DNA of 64,000 nucleotides from Desulfobacteraceae bacterium. GTDB lineage: Bacteria; Desulfobacterota; Desulfobacteria; Desulfobacterales; Desulfobacteraceae. Where the stretch lies: positions 27,426 to 91,425 of the forward strand of contig JAAELK010000423.1 in the NCBI GenBank assembly GCA_024226935.1, given 5' to 3'. Shown one piece after another: positions 17,919-27,179 of the stretch (within the stretch, counting starts at the first letter, position 1; each line of letters opens with the position of its first letter). The notes below the pieces were generated by a model that ran no database searches, was not told the origin of the DNA, and worked only from the letters and a program-made list of their open reading frames with translations. Both the position numbers and the translations under genes were made by a program.

Positions 17919-19345
17919 TGATAGAAGCAATGTTTTCCATTGAAAATCTTATTGAGATTGTAAAGGCCGGTGGTAAAGTAAAAACCGGTGTGGATGTTTA
18001 CAATGAGAAGGGAATATTGCTGCTTGAAAAAAATATTGTTGTGGATAAAATTAAGCCCTTGCACATTCTTCAACAAAATGGAGTATTGTCTGTTCCGGTC
18101 AATTCACATGCAGATGGAGGACTTTGGGATGGCAAGGGCAATCTGATCCGGGTTGGTTCGGATGGGCAGATCGAGTTTGTTCCTCCTTTGACTTTGAAAA
18201 AATCAAATGCGCCGGCTTTAGTGTCTGATTATAGGACTGACAGCGATATTGAAAAAAGGTTGTTGGAAATTCAGACGATAAAAAAAGAGGCAGTCCAACA
18301 ATATGATGCAGCAAAAAAATGTCTGCAAAAAGCATTTCAACAGGTTCGGGAGACCCAGGGGCAATTTGATGTTCAGGAGGTTGAATCCAGAGTGTCTAAG
18401 CTTGTGGATTTTTCAGTGGCTGCAGATCACCCCTTTCCATATTTAAATCGGGAAATTTTTTTCTATGATGACTATCTATATAGGCATTCCACCAATGTGT
18501 GTGCCCTTGCCACAGCAGTGTTACATCGGTTTAATACCCATTTTTCCCATACCATAGATAACTTTTTATCGGAAAATAAAGCTGATATTTCCGGAGGGGG
18601 TTGGGGAGGTGATGAGGCGCACTCAGCTTCTTTTGTCTATTATTATGGAGAAGACCTTAATGAGATCTCTCTGGGGTTTTTTTTATATGATATTGGAAAG
18701 GCAATGGTTCCTGAAACTCTTTTAAATAAAACATCCCGCCTCACCGATAAGGAGTTCGAAATCATGAAGCGCCATTCTTTTGATTATGGTGCAAGGGTTT
18801 TGGAAGCCAATGGGATTAGAAGTTGTGTTTTAAACAATATTGTTCGGTATCATCATGCCCCGTTGTTTGAAAATGAAGAAGGGTGTTATCCCCTGGATAA
18901 GGCCAGCTCGGATATACCTCTTTATGTCAGGATTTGCAAACTTGCAGATATCTATGATGCCATGACATCAAAAAGAAGTTACAATGATGCCTTGAATCAG
19001 GTGGGAGCCGTTACTCAATTGTTTCGTAAATACGTTAAGAAGGACCCCATGTTGCAATTTGTCCTCCGCGCTTTTGTGAAAAGTGTAGGGCTATATCCTC
19101 CGGGCAGTATCGTGTACTTGAAAAATGGTCAGATGGCCTATGTTCTTGAAAGTAACGGGCCCCTGGTAATTACCTTTACCGATGATAAAAAAAATACTCT
19201 GGGGGCAAAGCCTGACCCCATTGATCTTGGAAGGCCGGGGCTGGATGAGCTTTTGAAAATAGACATGGAGCGAAGTGTGAAAACTCCTAAGGAAGTGTAT
19301 AGAATTCTGCCGCGATATATTAAAAACATTGCCACACCCATCTAA
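17918..19345 (+). CDS. Degenerate HD-GYP domain protein
   Basis: 475 residues from the ATG at 17918 (overlapping TGATG). The N-terminal 150 residues are unassigned and include a helical stretch near 110-150. The C-terminal half matches the HD-GYP fold (DDYLYRHSTNVCALA; LTDKEFEIMKRHSFDYG; CKLADIYDAMTSKRSYNDA). Key positions are changed: the HD pair reads YDIGK, and the HHExxDGxGYP block reads HHAPLFENEEGCYP. Cyclic-di-GMP hydrolysis is therefore doubtful; a binding or scaffold role is possible. It is translationally coupled to rsmA. Confidence 0.8.
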   Translation: MIEAMFSIENLIEIVKAGGKVKTGVDVYNEKGILLLEKNIVVDKIKPLHILQQNGVLSVPVNSHADGGLWDGKGNLIRVGSDGQIEFVPPLTLKKSNAPALVSDYRTDSDIEKRLLEIQTIKKEAVQQYDAAKKCLQKAFQQVRETQGQFDVQEVESRVSKLVDFSVAADHPFPYLNREIFFYDDYLYRHSTNVCALATAVLHRFNTHFSHTIDNFLSENKADISGGGWGGDEAHSASFVYYYGEDLNEISLGFFLYDIGKAMVPETLLNKTSRLTDKEFEIMKRHSFDYGARVLEANGIRSCVLNNIVRYHHAPLFENEEGCYPLDKASSDIPLYVRICKLADIYDAMTSKRSYNDALNQVGAVTQLFRKYVKKDPMLQFVLRAFVKSVGLYPPGSIVYLKNGQMAYVLESNGPLVITFTDDKKNTLGAKPDPIDLGRPGLDELLKIDMERSVKTPKEVYRILPRYIKNIATPI

Positions 19346-19409
19346 GTTGGCGGTCAGCCACCATCTATATTTTTTTGTATTTTTCTATAATTGAAAAATA
19401 AACATGGAA

Positions 19410-19438
19410 TTGACATATTTGTCTTGTTTGGCTAAAAG
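19410..19438 (+). promoter_or_regulatory. Sigma-70-type promoter for dapL
   Basis: TTGACA (19410-19415), a 17-base spacer and TAAAAG (19433-19438). The -35 is perfect and the -10 weak. The predicted start is about 55 bases before the dapL ATG. Confidence 0.5.
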
Positions 19439-19497
19439 TTAGCTGCCAGTGTATATTTTATGTTGATATATGGAAGGAAGAGAAAAGGAAAAAAATC

Positions 19498-20724
19498 ATG
19501 ATTCGAGCAAATGAGAACTACAATAAATTACAGGCATCTTATCTGTTTTCAGATATTGCAAAGCGGGTGAATGAGTTTGAACAAAAAAATCCGGATAACC
19601 ACGTCATCCGGCTGGGGATAGGAGATGTGACCCGGGCGTTGCCCCAGGCCGTGGTGAAGGGGTTCCACCAGGGGGTGGATGAAATGGCGGTGGATGCCAC
19701 CTTCCGGGGCTATGGCCCGGAGCAGGGGTATGCATTTTTAAGAGAGGCTATTGCTGCCCATGATTTTCAGGCCCGGGGAGCTGATATCTCAGCCGATGAG
19801 ATTTTTGTCAGTGACGGTGCTAAATGTGATACCGCAAATTTCCAGGAATTGTTTGCAAAGGATATCAAAATTGCTATCCCGGACCCGGTTTATCCGGTGT
19901 ATCTGGATACCAATGTCATGGCCGGCAGAACCGGGGAGTTTAAAAATGGCAGATACCAGAATATTGTGTATATGGATTGCCTCAAAGAAAATGGTTTTTT
20001 GCCGGAATTGCCCGGAGAAAAGGTGGATCTGATCTATTTATGTTTTCCTAATAATCCCACAGGTTCCACGGTCACTAAGTCTGAACTGAAAGTCTGGGTG
20101 GATTATGCAAAAAAGAACAAGGCTCTTATCCTTTTTGATGCAGCCTATGAAGCCTTCATCCGGGATGAAACCCTGCCCCGGAGTATTTATGAAATTGAAG
20201 GTGCCAGGGAGGTAGCGGTTGAATTTAGAAGTTTTTCCAAGACCGCGGGGTTTACCGGAACCCGGTGTGGGTTTACTGTGGTGCCCAAAGCCTGCTCAGT
20301 CTTTTCTTCAACCGGAGAGAAAATTTGTCTCCATAGTCTGTGGCGCCGCCGTCAGGGTACAAAATTTAACGGGGTTTCCTATCCTGTTCAAAAAGCCACC
20401 GAGGCGGTATATTCGAAAGAAGGACAGGTCCAGGTCAAGGAGTTGATAAATTATTATATGAATAATGCGGATATTATCCGCAAAACCATAGCTGACCTTG
20501 GATTTGATTATGTGGGTGGTGAAAATTCTCCCTATATATGGGTGGATGGTAATGGCCGGGATTCCTGGGATTTTTTCGATCTTCTGCTCAACAAGGCATC
20601 TGTGGTTTGTACACCCGGTGGCGGGTTTGGCATGTGCGGAAATCAATATATAAGGATCTCAGCCTTTAATAGTCTGGAAAATGTGTCCCTGGCCATGGAA
20701 CGGATGAAAGAAGCATTAAAGTGA
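19498..20724 (+). CDS. dapL: LL-diaminopimelate aminotransferase
   Basis: 408 residues. It shows DapL-type class I aminotransferase segments: [36 protein letters not shown], and the PLP lysine in [13 protein letters not shown] near residue 245. It converts tetrahydrodipicolinate directly to LL-diaminopimelate, bypassing succinylated or acetylated intermediates, for lysine and peptidoglycan. The GGAAGGAAGAG region precedes the ATG. Its stop overlaps the GTG start of the following moeA (GTGA). Confidence 0.95.
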   Translation: MIRANENYNKLQASYLFSDIAKRVNEFEQKNPDNHVIRLGIGDVTRALPQAVVKGFHQGVDEMAVDATFRGYGPEQGYAFLREAIAAHDFQARGADISADEIFVSDGAKCDTANFQELFAKDIKIAIPDPVYPVYLDTNVMAGRTGEFKNGRYQNIVYMDCLKENGFLPELPGEKVDLIYLCFPNNPTGSTVTKSELKVWVDYAKKNKALILFDAAYEAFIRDETLPRSIYEIEGAREVAVEFRSFSKTAGFTGTRCGFTVVPKACSVFSSTGEKICLHSLWRRRQGTKFNGVSYPVQKATEAVYSKEGQVQVKELINYYMNNADIIRKTIADLGFDYVGGENSPYIWVDGNGRDSWDFFDLLLNKASVVCTPGGGFGMCGNQYIRISAFNSLENVSLAMERMKEALK

Positions 20725-21947
20725 ACCATTTTTTCAATGTAAAAACCCTTGAAGAGGTCTTTTCCCTGGTGGAACAATTTTCCGTTGTGGGTACGCAAAC
20801 CATTGATATCGGGGGGGCCTGTTCCAGAGTTTTGGCAGAGGATCTGATCGCAAAGACAGATATGCCCGGGTTCAGGCGGGCTACCATGGACGGTTATGCG
20901 GTCCATGCCGTATCCACCTATGGAGCCTCGGAATCCAGCCCAGCATGGCTTGAACTTGCCGGGACCATCTCCATGGGCCGGGTGCCAGGATTTGTTTTGA
21001 AACCTGGCCAGGCTGCTCATATATCTACCGGCGGTATGTTACCCAAAGGTGCGGACAGCGTGGTTATGGTGGAGCATACAGACCTTGTGGATGGTGAATC
21101 TGTGGAAGTCTACAAGAGTGTGGCTCCCCTCCAGCATGTGATCGAGGCCTTTGAGGATTTTGCAATGGATCAGACTGTGCTTACCCGGGGGACCTTTATC
21201 CGGCCCCAGGAAGCAGGTCTTGCTGCAGGTCTCGGGTTTTCAGAACTTATGGCTTATAAAGTACCAAAGGTGGGGATCATCTCCACAGGTGATGAAATTA
21301 TTCCCATTACCCAGGAACCTGTTCCCGGGCAAATTCGAGATATAAATTCCTATACACTGGCAGGGTTGATAGAAGAAGCCCATGGCCTGCCGGTATTGTA
21401 TGGGATCATCGACGATGACCCCTCAGCCCTTAAAAAAGCCTGTGAAAAAGCCGTTGATGAATGTGATATGGTATTGATATCCGGGGGCAGTTCCGTGGGA
21501 ACACGGGACTATACCGTGGATGTCCTGGCATCTTTGCCCGATACTCAAATTCTGGTCCAGGGTATGTCGGTGAGTCCCGGTAAACCTACCATCCTTGCAA
21601 AAAGCTCTAATAAACCGGTATGGGGGCTTCCCGGTCAGGTGGTCTCGGCCATGGTGGTCGTAAAAATTATTGTGATACCCTTTTTGCAAAAACTCCAGGG
21701 ATATAAAAAGTCGGTCCGGCAAATCCGGGTTCCGGCAAAATTGACCCGGAATCTTGCATCGGCTCCGGGCAGACGTGATTTTGTCAGGGTGATACTTGAA
21801 AATGACCAAGGCAGCCTGCTGGCCAGGCCGGTTCTAGGAAAATCAGGATTGATCAGGACCATGATCCATGCAGATGGTCTTCTTGAAATAGGGGAGCATG
21901 TGGAAGGTCTGGAAAAAGAGGCTTTGGTTGATATTATTCTCCTGTAA
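20721..21947 (+). CDS. moeA: Molybdopterin molybdenumtransferase, MoeA-like
   Basis: 408 residues, standard MoeA length. It starts at GTG overlapping the dapL stop. Family motifs: [14 protein letters not shown] (about 50-63), [43 protein letters not shown] and [20 protein letters not shown]. It inserts molybdate (or tungstate) into molybdopterin-AMP. A second MoeA with an extra domain follows immediately, so this pair may handle different metals or enzymes; that is inference. Confidence 0.93.
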   Translation: MNHFFNVKTLEEVFSLVEQFSVVGTQTIDIGGACSRVLAEDLIAKTDMPGFRRATMDGYAVHAVSTYGASESSPAWLELAGTISMGRVPGFVLKPGQAAHISTGGMLPKGADSVVMVEHTDLVDGESVEVYKSVAPLQHVIEAFEDFAMDQTVLTRGTFIRPQEAGLAAGLGFSELMAYKVPKVGIISTGDEIIPITQEPVPGQIRDINSYTLAGLIEEAHGLPVLYGIIDDDPSALKKACEKAVDECDMVLISGGSSVGTRDYTVDVLASLPDTQILVQGMSVSPGKPTILAKSSNKPVWGLPGQVVSAMVVVKIIVIPFLQKLQGYKKSVRQIRVPAKLTRNLASAPGRRDFVRVILENDQGSLLARPVLGKSGLIRTMIHADGLLEIGEHVEGLEKEALVDIILL

Positions 21948-22013
21948 AATACCGGACCTGGTTCCAGGCAGATTATATTTCAATATTTTACAACATTGCA
22001 AAGAGCGGAACCG

Positions 22014-23939
22014 ATGAACTCAAAGAGAAATGTATATCTGGATATGAAGAGTATTGAAGAGGCAAAGGCATGTCTTTTTGATCATTTTAAAGCCTATATT
22101 ACTGAAATTGAAACCATTGATGTGGTGGATTCAAAGAACCGGGTTCTGGCAAAACCGGCCGTGGCAGCCATTTCTTCTCCTAATTTCCATGCTGCTGCCA
22201 TGGATGGAATTGCCGTGGATGCTCAAATTACCTTTGGGGCAGACCCTTCAGCTCCCAAAACACTTGTTCCGACAGAAAATGCCTTCTGGGTTAATACCGG
22301 TCATGTCATGCCGGAGGGTACCAATGCCGTTATCATGATTGAGCATTTGAATATCCTTACTGCTGGTGTCGTTGAAATTGAAGCACCTGTTTTTCCCTGG
22401 CAGCATGTTAGAAAAATGGGAGAGGATATTGTGGCCAGCAAACTTTTATTTGCCCGGGGGCACAAGATCGATTCTTACACCCTTGGTGCTTTGCTTTCCG
22501 GTGGTATCTTCCAGGTGGCTGTGTATAAACAGCCCAGGGTGATGATTATTCCCACGGGTTCCGAGCTTAAGCAATGGCAGGATATCCGGCTGGACCAGAT
22601 GGAACCAGGGGAGGTGGTGGAATCAAATTCCGTGGTTTTGGGCAGCCTTTGCCGGGATCATGGAGCTGTTTTTGATATTCATCCCATGCTTAAAGATGAT
22701 CTTGCCTCCATGAAAAATGCGGTGGAAAAGGCTGCCCTGGGGCATTGTGATATGGTTTGTATTATTGGAGGATCCTCTGCGGGGTCAGAAGATTTCGCAA
22801 AGCCGGTCATCTCTTCCCTTGGTGAGGTATATGTCCATGGGGTGACCATGATGCCGGGAAAACCTACCCTGTTTGGAAAGATAGGTAAGGTGCCGGTATT
22901 TGGAATTCCGGGATATCCAGTGGCTGCCATCGTGGCTTTTGAACAGTTTGCAGGGCCCCTGCTGCTTCATATGCAGCAGTTACCGGAAAAGACCCTTCCG
23001 ACAACCCTGGTGACTCCCGCCAGGAAAATTGCCTCCAAGTTGGGTCAGGAAGAGTTCTTAAGGGTCAAAATCGGTTCTGTGGATGGTCAGTTAATATCTT
23101 CCCAGCTTCCCCGTGGATCTGGTAGTATCACCACCCTTACCGAGGCGGACGGGGTGATCAGGATTCCCCGGCATATCGAGGGCATTGCTGAAAAACAGAA
23201 AGTTCAAGCCCATTTGCTGCGTCCTTTGTCGGCTATTAAAAATACCCTGGTCATAATCGGTTCCCACGATAATACCTTGGATCTTTTGGGAGATCAGATC
23301 CGGCTGGCAAATTATGATGTCGGTATTTCATCCAGCCATGTGGGTAGTATGGGGGGATTGATGGCCATTAAAAAAGGGGGGTGCCATATGGCTGGTGCCC
23401 ACCTGTTGGATCCCATTGACGGTAGTTATAACATTTCATATGTTAAAAAATATCTGCCGGACCAAGGGGTTCGGATTGTTAATCTGGTCATGCGGGAGCA
23501 GGGTCTGATGGTTTCCAAGGGCAATCCCTGGAATATTCAGTCCATTGAAGATCTGAAAGCAGGTAAATTTACCTTTATAAATCGTCAGTCAGGATCGGGT
23601 ACAAGGATTTTATTTGACTATAAACTCAAGCAATTGGGTATCGATCCCCGGGATATTTCCGGGTATGAAAATGATGAGTACACCCATATGTCGGTGGCCG
23701 TTGCCGTGCTTTCCGGCAGAGCCCAGGCAGGCCTGGGAATAAAAGCTGCCGCCGGTGCCCTTGGTCTTGATTTCATACCCATCATCACCGAGTCCTATGA
23801 CTTGATCATTCCGGAACGATTTTTTGAGTCCCAAAAGGTTCAGGTTCTTTTGGATACCATTGGTACAGATGGGTTTAAAAACAGGGTTTTGGCCCTTGGC
23901 GGATATGGTGTGGAAAAAACAGGGCAGATCCTCTATTGA
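22014..23939 (+). CDS. MoeA fused to a C-terminal PBP-like domain
   Basis: 641 residues from the ATG at 22014 (an upstream TTG at 21996 would add six). Residues 1-400 are MoeA-like (AAMDGIAVDA, GHVMPEGTNAVIMIEH, IPTGSEL, IIGGSSAGSEDFA, MMPGKPTLFGK, GIPGYPVAAIVA). Residues about 415-640 form a periplasmic-binding-protein-like domain (PF12727 type) without a signal peptide: GSHDNTLDLLGDQI, SSHVGSMGGLMAIKKG, NRQSGSGTRILFDYKL. In this family the tail is thought to sense molybdate or a cofactor form; its exact ligand is unknown. It follows moeA by 66 bases. Confidence 0.92.
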   Translation: MNSKRNVYLDMKSIEEAKACLFDHFKAYITEIETIDVVDSKNRVLAKPAVAAISSPNFHAAAMDGIAVDAQITFGADPSAPKTLVPTENAFWVNTGHVMPEGTNAVIMIEHLNILTAGVVEIEAPVFPWQHVRKMGEDIVASKLLFARGHKIDSYTLGALLSGGIFQVAVYKQPRVMIIPTGSELKQWQDIRLDQMEPGEVVESNSVVLGSLCRDHGAVFDIHPMLKDDLASMKNAVEKAALGHCDMVCIIGGSSAGSEDFAKPVISSLGEVYVHGVTMMPGKPTLFGKIGKVPVFGIPGYPVAAIVAFEQFAGPLLLHMQQLPEKTLPTTLVTPARKIASKLGQEEFLRVKIGSVDGQLISSQLPRGSGSITTLTEADGVIRIPRHIEGIAEKQKVQAHLLRPLSAIKNTLVIIGSHDNTLDLLGDQIRLANYDVGISSSHVGSMGGLMAIKKGGCHMAGAHLLDPIDGSYNISYVKKYLPDQGVRIVNLVMREQGLMVSKGNPWNIQSIEDLKAGKFTFINRQSGSGTRILFDYKLKQLGIDPRDISGYENDEYTHMSVAVAVLSGRAQAGLGIKAAAGALGLDFIPIITESYDLIIPERFFESQKVQVLLDTIGTDGFKNRVLALGGYGVEKTGQILY

Positions 23940-23946
23940 GCATCCA

Positions 23947-24618
23947 CTAGGTCTTATTTGCCTTGAGATTGACCGTTTCCACCAGGACCCGGGCGGTTCC
24001 CTTTTTATAAAATCCCAGCTTCCGGGCGGCACCTGCACTGAGATCGATGATCCGACCGCTGATGAAGGGACCACGATCATTGACCCGTACGATGATCTGC
24101 CGATTATTTTCCAGGTTCTTAACCCGCACAAAGGTGGGAAGCGGCAGATATTTGTGGGCGGCATTCAGACCGTTTGGATCAAATGCTTCGCCGTTTGCTG
24201 TCATGTGGCCGTCTTTCTGGTGGTAGGTTTCAAATCCATACCAGGATGCCAGCCCCTTTTGGCGATAGGTTTTAGCTTTTTCCAGGTCCATGGGAACATA
24301 GCGATGGCCTTTGACAACATAGGGCGACATTTTTACTTTACCTTTCTTGATCGCTTCCTGGGGCGACAGGCCGTCTATGGACTCGATATCTTTTTGTGTC
24401 ATGGGCCATGTCTTAGGTGCCATCACCTCCTTGTAGGTAAATTTTCCCACTGTATAAACTGTTTTTCCGGCAAATTTTGTCACCTTATAGGTGGTTGTGA
24501 CAGCTCCCTTGGTAACCATATAGGTGGCTTCAACTATCCCGCAGGAAGTCATACAAAGACAGCTCACTATAAAACATAATAAATACAAATGGCGTGATAT
24601 TTTCCAAAACAGTTTCAT
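23947..24618 (-). CDS. rlpA: RlpA-like septal ring lytic transglycosylase lipoprotein
   Basis: 223 residues. Signal peptide with lipobox MTSC (cysteine at about residue 26). The double-psi beta-barrel starts at GLASWYGFETYHQKDGHMTA (about 128) and continues with TFVRVKNLENNRQIIVRVNDRGPF and IIDLSAGAARKLGF; the conserved H and D of RlpA are present. There is no SPOR domain, unlike the E. coli protein. It probably cleaves glycan strands lacking stem peptides at the envelope. Convergent with the moeA-PBP gene, 7 bases apart. Confidence 0.88.
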   Translation of the reverse strand: MKLFWKISRHLYLLCFIVSCLCMTSCGIVEATYMVTKGAVTTTYKVTKFAGKTVYTVGKFTYKEVMAPKTWPMTQKDIESIDGLSPQEAIKKGKVKMSPYVVKGHRYVPMDLEKAKTYRQKGLASWYGFETYHQKDGHMTANGEAFDPNGLNAAHKYLPLPTFVRVKNLENNRQIIVRVNDRGPFISGRIIDLSAGAARKLGFYKKGTARVLVETVNLKANKT

Positions 24619-24681
24619 AATATCGTGTCTTATATCACAATAATATCAAATTAGCTGTATAAAAAAGGGAGGTTAGATCTT

Positions 24682-24709
24682 TGTCCGGGAAGAGGAATCT
24701 TCCCGGACA
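24682..24709 (-). terminator. Hairpin terminator downstream of the VWA-OmpA gene
   Basis: A perfect 12-bp stem (TGTCCGGGAAGA / TCTTCCCGGACA) with a GGAA loop, 22 bases past the stop of the minus-strand gene at 24732. A T-run follows on the plus strand only, so termination efficiency on the minus strand is uncertain. Confidence 0.55.
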
Positions 24710-24731
24710 GTGTTTTTAAAGATTAATAAGA

Positions 24732-25883
24732 TTAATAGGGACGTATATCAACCCGTCTGTTCAAGGCGCGTCCAAAGCTTGTGCTGTTAAGGGCTACCGG
24801 TGATTTGAATCCAAAACCAGTCGTAACCATTCTGGTTCTTGAAACCCCTTTTCTTACCAGATAATTGGCTACGGCATTGGCTCTTCTCAGGGATAAATTC
24901 ATGTTATAGGCTTCGCTTCCAATATTATCGGTATGGCCTTGGATTTCGACACGCATCCTTGGGTTATTTTTCATGTGCCTAGCTACTTCATCAAGTTTGG
25001 GATAGGCTATCGGGTTAATAATGGTTTTATTAAACTTGAATAATAGTTCGTTAAGGGTCCAGCAGCCGGAATCATTAACTCTGATATTTTCAGGACTTTC
25101 CGGACACTTATCTGTGATATTATGGACGCCGTCAGCGTCGGTGTCTTTTTTTTCAAGAAATACTTTTTCCACAAAAGAAGCCATTCCCGCGCTGGTGAGA
25201 ACTTCATCGGCTGTGACTAAAAAACCGTGGTCGCTGTGGTCACCAATATCGGCGATTTGCTGGAGAAATGTTCTCTCCCTGGGGCAGCCAGGTATCGGGA
25301 TGGGGTCACCCACCTGGATGGGATAAAAGCAGATATTAGATCCAAATTTATCTTTCAAGGCCTGGGCCTGGGCAAGGGTTTTTTCCATGTCCTGGCCGTC
25401 AGTGATGATAATTACGGCCTTGTGGCCTCCTGTTTTGTGAAGATCAAGTTGTGCGGCGTCCATGGCTTCGCCCAGGGGGCTTGTGCCGCCGGGCGAAGCC
25501 AGGTGTTTTAAACCACCCATCATGCCCCTGGTTGTATATCTTGTCATGCCATAATAAAGTTCCGTGTGGCTGTCGGAGCCCTCTTCGGCATGGCCGAAAC
25601 ACCTTAATCCGCCAGTCTGTCCCATTTCCGGGATGGTCATATTCATGCGTTCTGCAATGGCTTTTGCTATGACAAATTTTGGTGTATCTTTGAAATCGTG
25701 TCTCATTGAACTGGAGGCGTCAAACAAGATAAGGAAACTATCCACTTTCAAGTTGTACATTCTTGTGTCAAATTGTGTAGCTGAAAATGGGGGGAGTTTT
25801 GGTGGGTGTTTGGCTGCACATCCCATTAAAAAAAGGAATACAATCACAGATAATAAACTTTGCACTAAAAATCGTTTCTTCAT
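24732..25883 (-). CDS. Outer-membrane lipoprotein with VWA and OmpA domains
   Basis: 383 residues. Signal peptide with lipobox LMGC (cysteine near 22). A von Willebrand A domain starts at about residue 50 with the MIDAS motif DASSS and continues to about 240. A short calcium-binding TSP3-like linker follows (DTDADGVHNITDKCPESP). The C-terminal OmpA/MotB domain binds peptidoglycan (EIQGHTDNIGS, LSLRRANAVANYLV, GFGFKSPVA). It is probably anchored in the outer membrane, holding the cell wall and presenting a metal-dependent VWA face. Partners are unknown. Confidence 0.88.
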   Translation of the reverse strand: MKKRFLVQSLLSVIVFLFLMGCAAKHPPKLPPFSATQFDTRMYNLKVDSFLILFDASSSMRHDFKDTPKFVIAKAIAERMNMTIPEMGQTGGLRCFGHAEEGSDSHTELYYGMTRYTTRGMMGGLKHLASPGGTSPLGEAMDAAQLDLHKTGGHKAVIIITDGQDMEKTLAQAQALKDKFGSNICFYPIQVGDPIPIPGCPRERTFLQQIADIGDHSDHGFLVTADEVLTSAGMASFVEKVFLEKKDTDADGVHNITDKCPESPENIRVNDSGCWTLNELLFKFNKTIINPIAYPKLDEVARHMKNNPRMRVEIQGHTDNIGSEAYNMNLSLRRANAVANYLVRKGVSRTRMVTTGFGFKSPVALNSTSFGRALNRRVDIRPY

Positions 25884-26340
25884 GTGTTTCTCCTCCTTGC
25901 TTTAAATAAATAAAATGGATGATCGAAGAATACAGAAATCCTTGCAGTACGGGGATGCGTTTGAAATATGAGATAGAGATTTTACGTGAATATGAAACTA
26001 AGTGTTGCAGAAAATAGAAATTAAGTCAATAATTTTTTATGCTCCAAATCCACCATCTATTTTTTTGTAGACCCCACAACGCAAATTCGAGGATTTTTTC
26101 TGGGGTTGAGGGCTTAAACCTTTGATTTGTTCTGGTCTCACAATATTTTTGAAGATCATGTTGTAATGCTTGTGGGTGGCATGTTTAAAATTGTAGTAAA
26201 TTTTATTGTTTTTAAGTTTAAGTCTTTTTTTTAAAATCTTGCAATTTAAGAGCAGGAATTATATACGATTGCTTGATTGTCTAGGGATTAATATTTAGAA
26301 TTATGCAGACCTTTAAAAAATAAAGCAACTTGAATAAAGT
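25884..26340. other. Intergenic region upstream of uppP
   Basis: 457 bases between the divergent VWA-OmpA gene and uppP. No gene seen. GACCCCA (26070-26076) and TGGGGTT (about 26101) could pair as a weak long-range stem. The stretch CCACCATCTATTTTTTTGTA at 26050 nearly repeats CCACCATCTATATTTTTTTG at 19359, after the HD-GYP gene; its meaning is unclear. Confidence 0.3.
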
Positions 26341-27168
26341 ATGGAAATATATCAGGGAATCATTCTGGGCATTCTCCAGGGATTGACCGAATTTTTGCCG
26401 GTGAGCAGTTCAGGGCATCTGGTACTGGGACAAATTTATTTTAAAATTACTCAAGTTGGAATGATATTTGATGTCAGCGTTCACATGGGCACTTTGCTGG
26501 CCGTTCTGGTGGTTTATTTTGCCGATATTAAATTGATATTTGCATCGGTTTTTCGGGTTGCGGCAAAGGTTGCAGGTCGTAAGCCTTTTGTTCATCTTTT
26601 CAAGACAGATGAAAACTTGAAACTGGCAGTATTCATCATTGTTGGTTCCGTGCCCACGGCGTTGCTGGGTCTTGTGCTGAAAAATTTTGAGGATGTGTTG
26701 TTTACCTCTAAGACTTTGGTGGGCTGTATGCTGATACTCACCGGTACTATTTTGTGGTCTTCCAGACGGTATTATAATAATGAAGTATCGGGGGGCAAAC
26801 TTGACACCAGGCGGGCTATCTTTATCGGAATTGTCCAGGGATTTGCCGTCATTCCCGGTATTTCCCGCTCTGGGAGTACCATTGTAGCCGGGATGTTTGC
26901 CGGGCTGGACAGGGATAGGGCTGCTAAATTTTCTTTTCTTTTATCGGTTCCGGCCATTCTCGGTGCCCAGATACTTAGTGTGAATGATGTTATAAAAACA
27001 GGTATGACCATTGATCCTGCTATTATTTATGGAACAATCACTTCATTTTTTATTGGATTGATTGCCCTGAAATTATTGTTAAAATTGGTCCACCAGGGCA
27101 AATTTCATCTGTTTGCCCCCTATTGCTGGCTGGTAGGTGTGCTGGTACTTTTATCAAAATTAATTTAA
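26341..27168 (+). CDS. uppP: Undecaprenyl-diphosphatase (BacA type)
   Basis: 275 residues, strongly hydrophobic with about eight membrane segments. Signature motifs are LGILQGLTEFLPVSSSGHL near the N-terminus and VIPGISRSGST near residue 178. It dephosphorylates undecaprenyl pyrophosphate so the lipid carrier can be reused for peptidoglycan and other envelope polymers; loss or gain affects bacitracin sensitivity in known cases. No good ribosome site before the ATG. The phosphohexomutase follows by 11 bases. Confidence 0.95.
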   Translation: MEIYQGIILGILQGLTEFLPVSSSGHLVLGQIYFKITQVGMIFDVSVHMGTLLAVLVVYFADIKLIFASVFRVAAKVAGRKPFVHLFKTDENLKLAVFIIVGSVPTALLGLVLKNFEDVLFTSKTLVGCMLILTGTILWSSRRYYNNEVSGGKLDTRRAIFIGIVQGFAVIPGISRSGSTIVAGMFAGLDRDRAAKFSFLLSVPAILGAQILSVNDVIKTGMTIDPAIIYGTITSFFIGLIALKLLLKLVHQGKFHLFAPYCWLVGVLVLLSKLI

Positions 27169-27179
27169 AGGAGGGGTCT

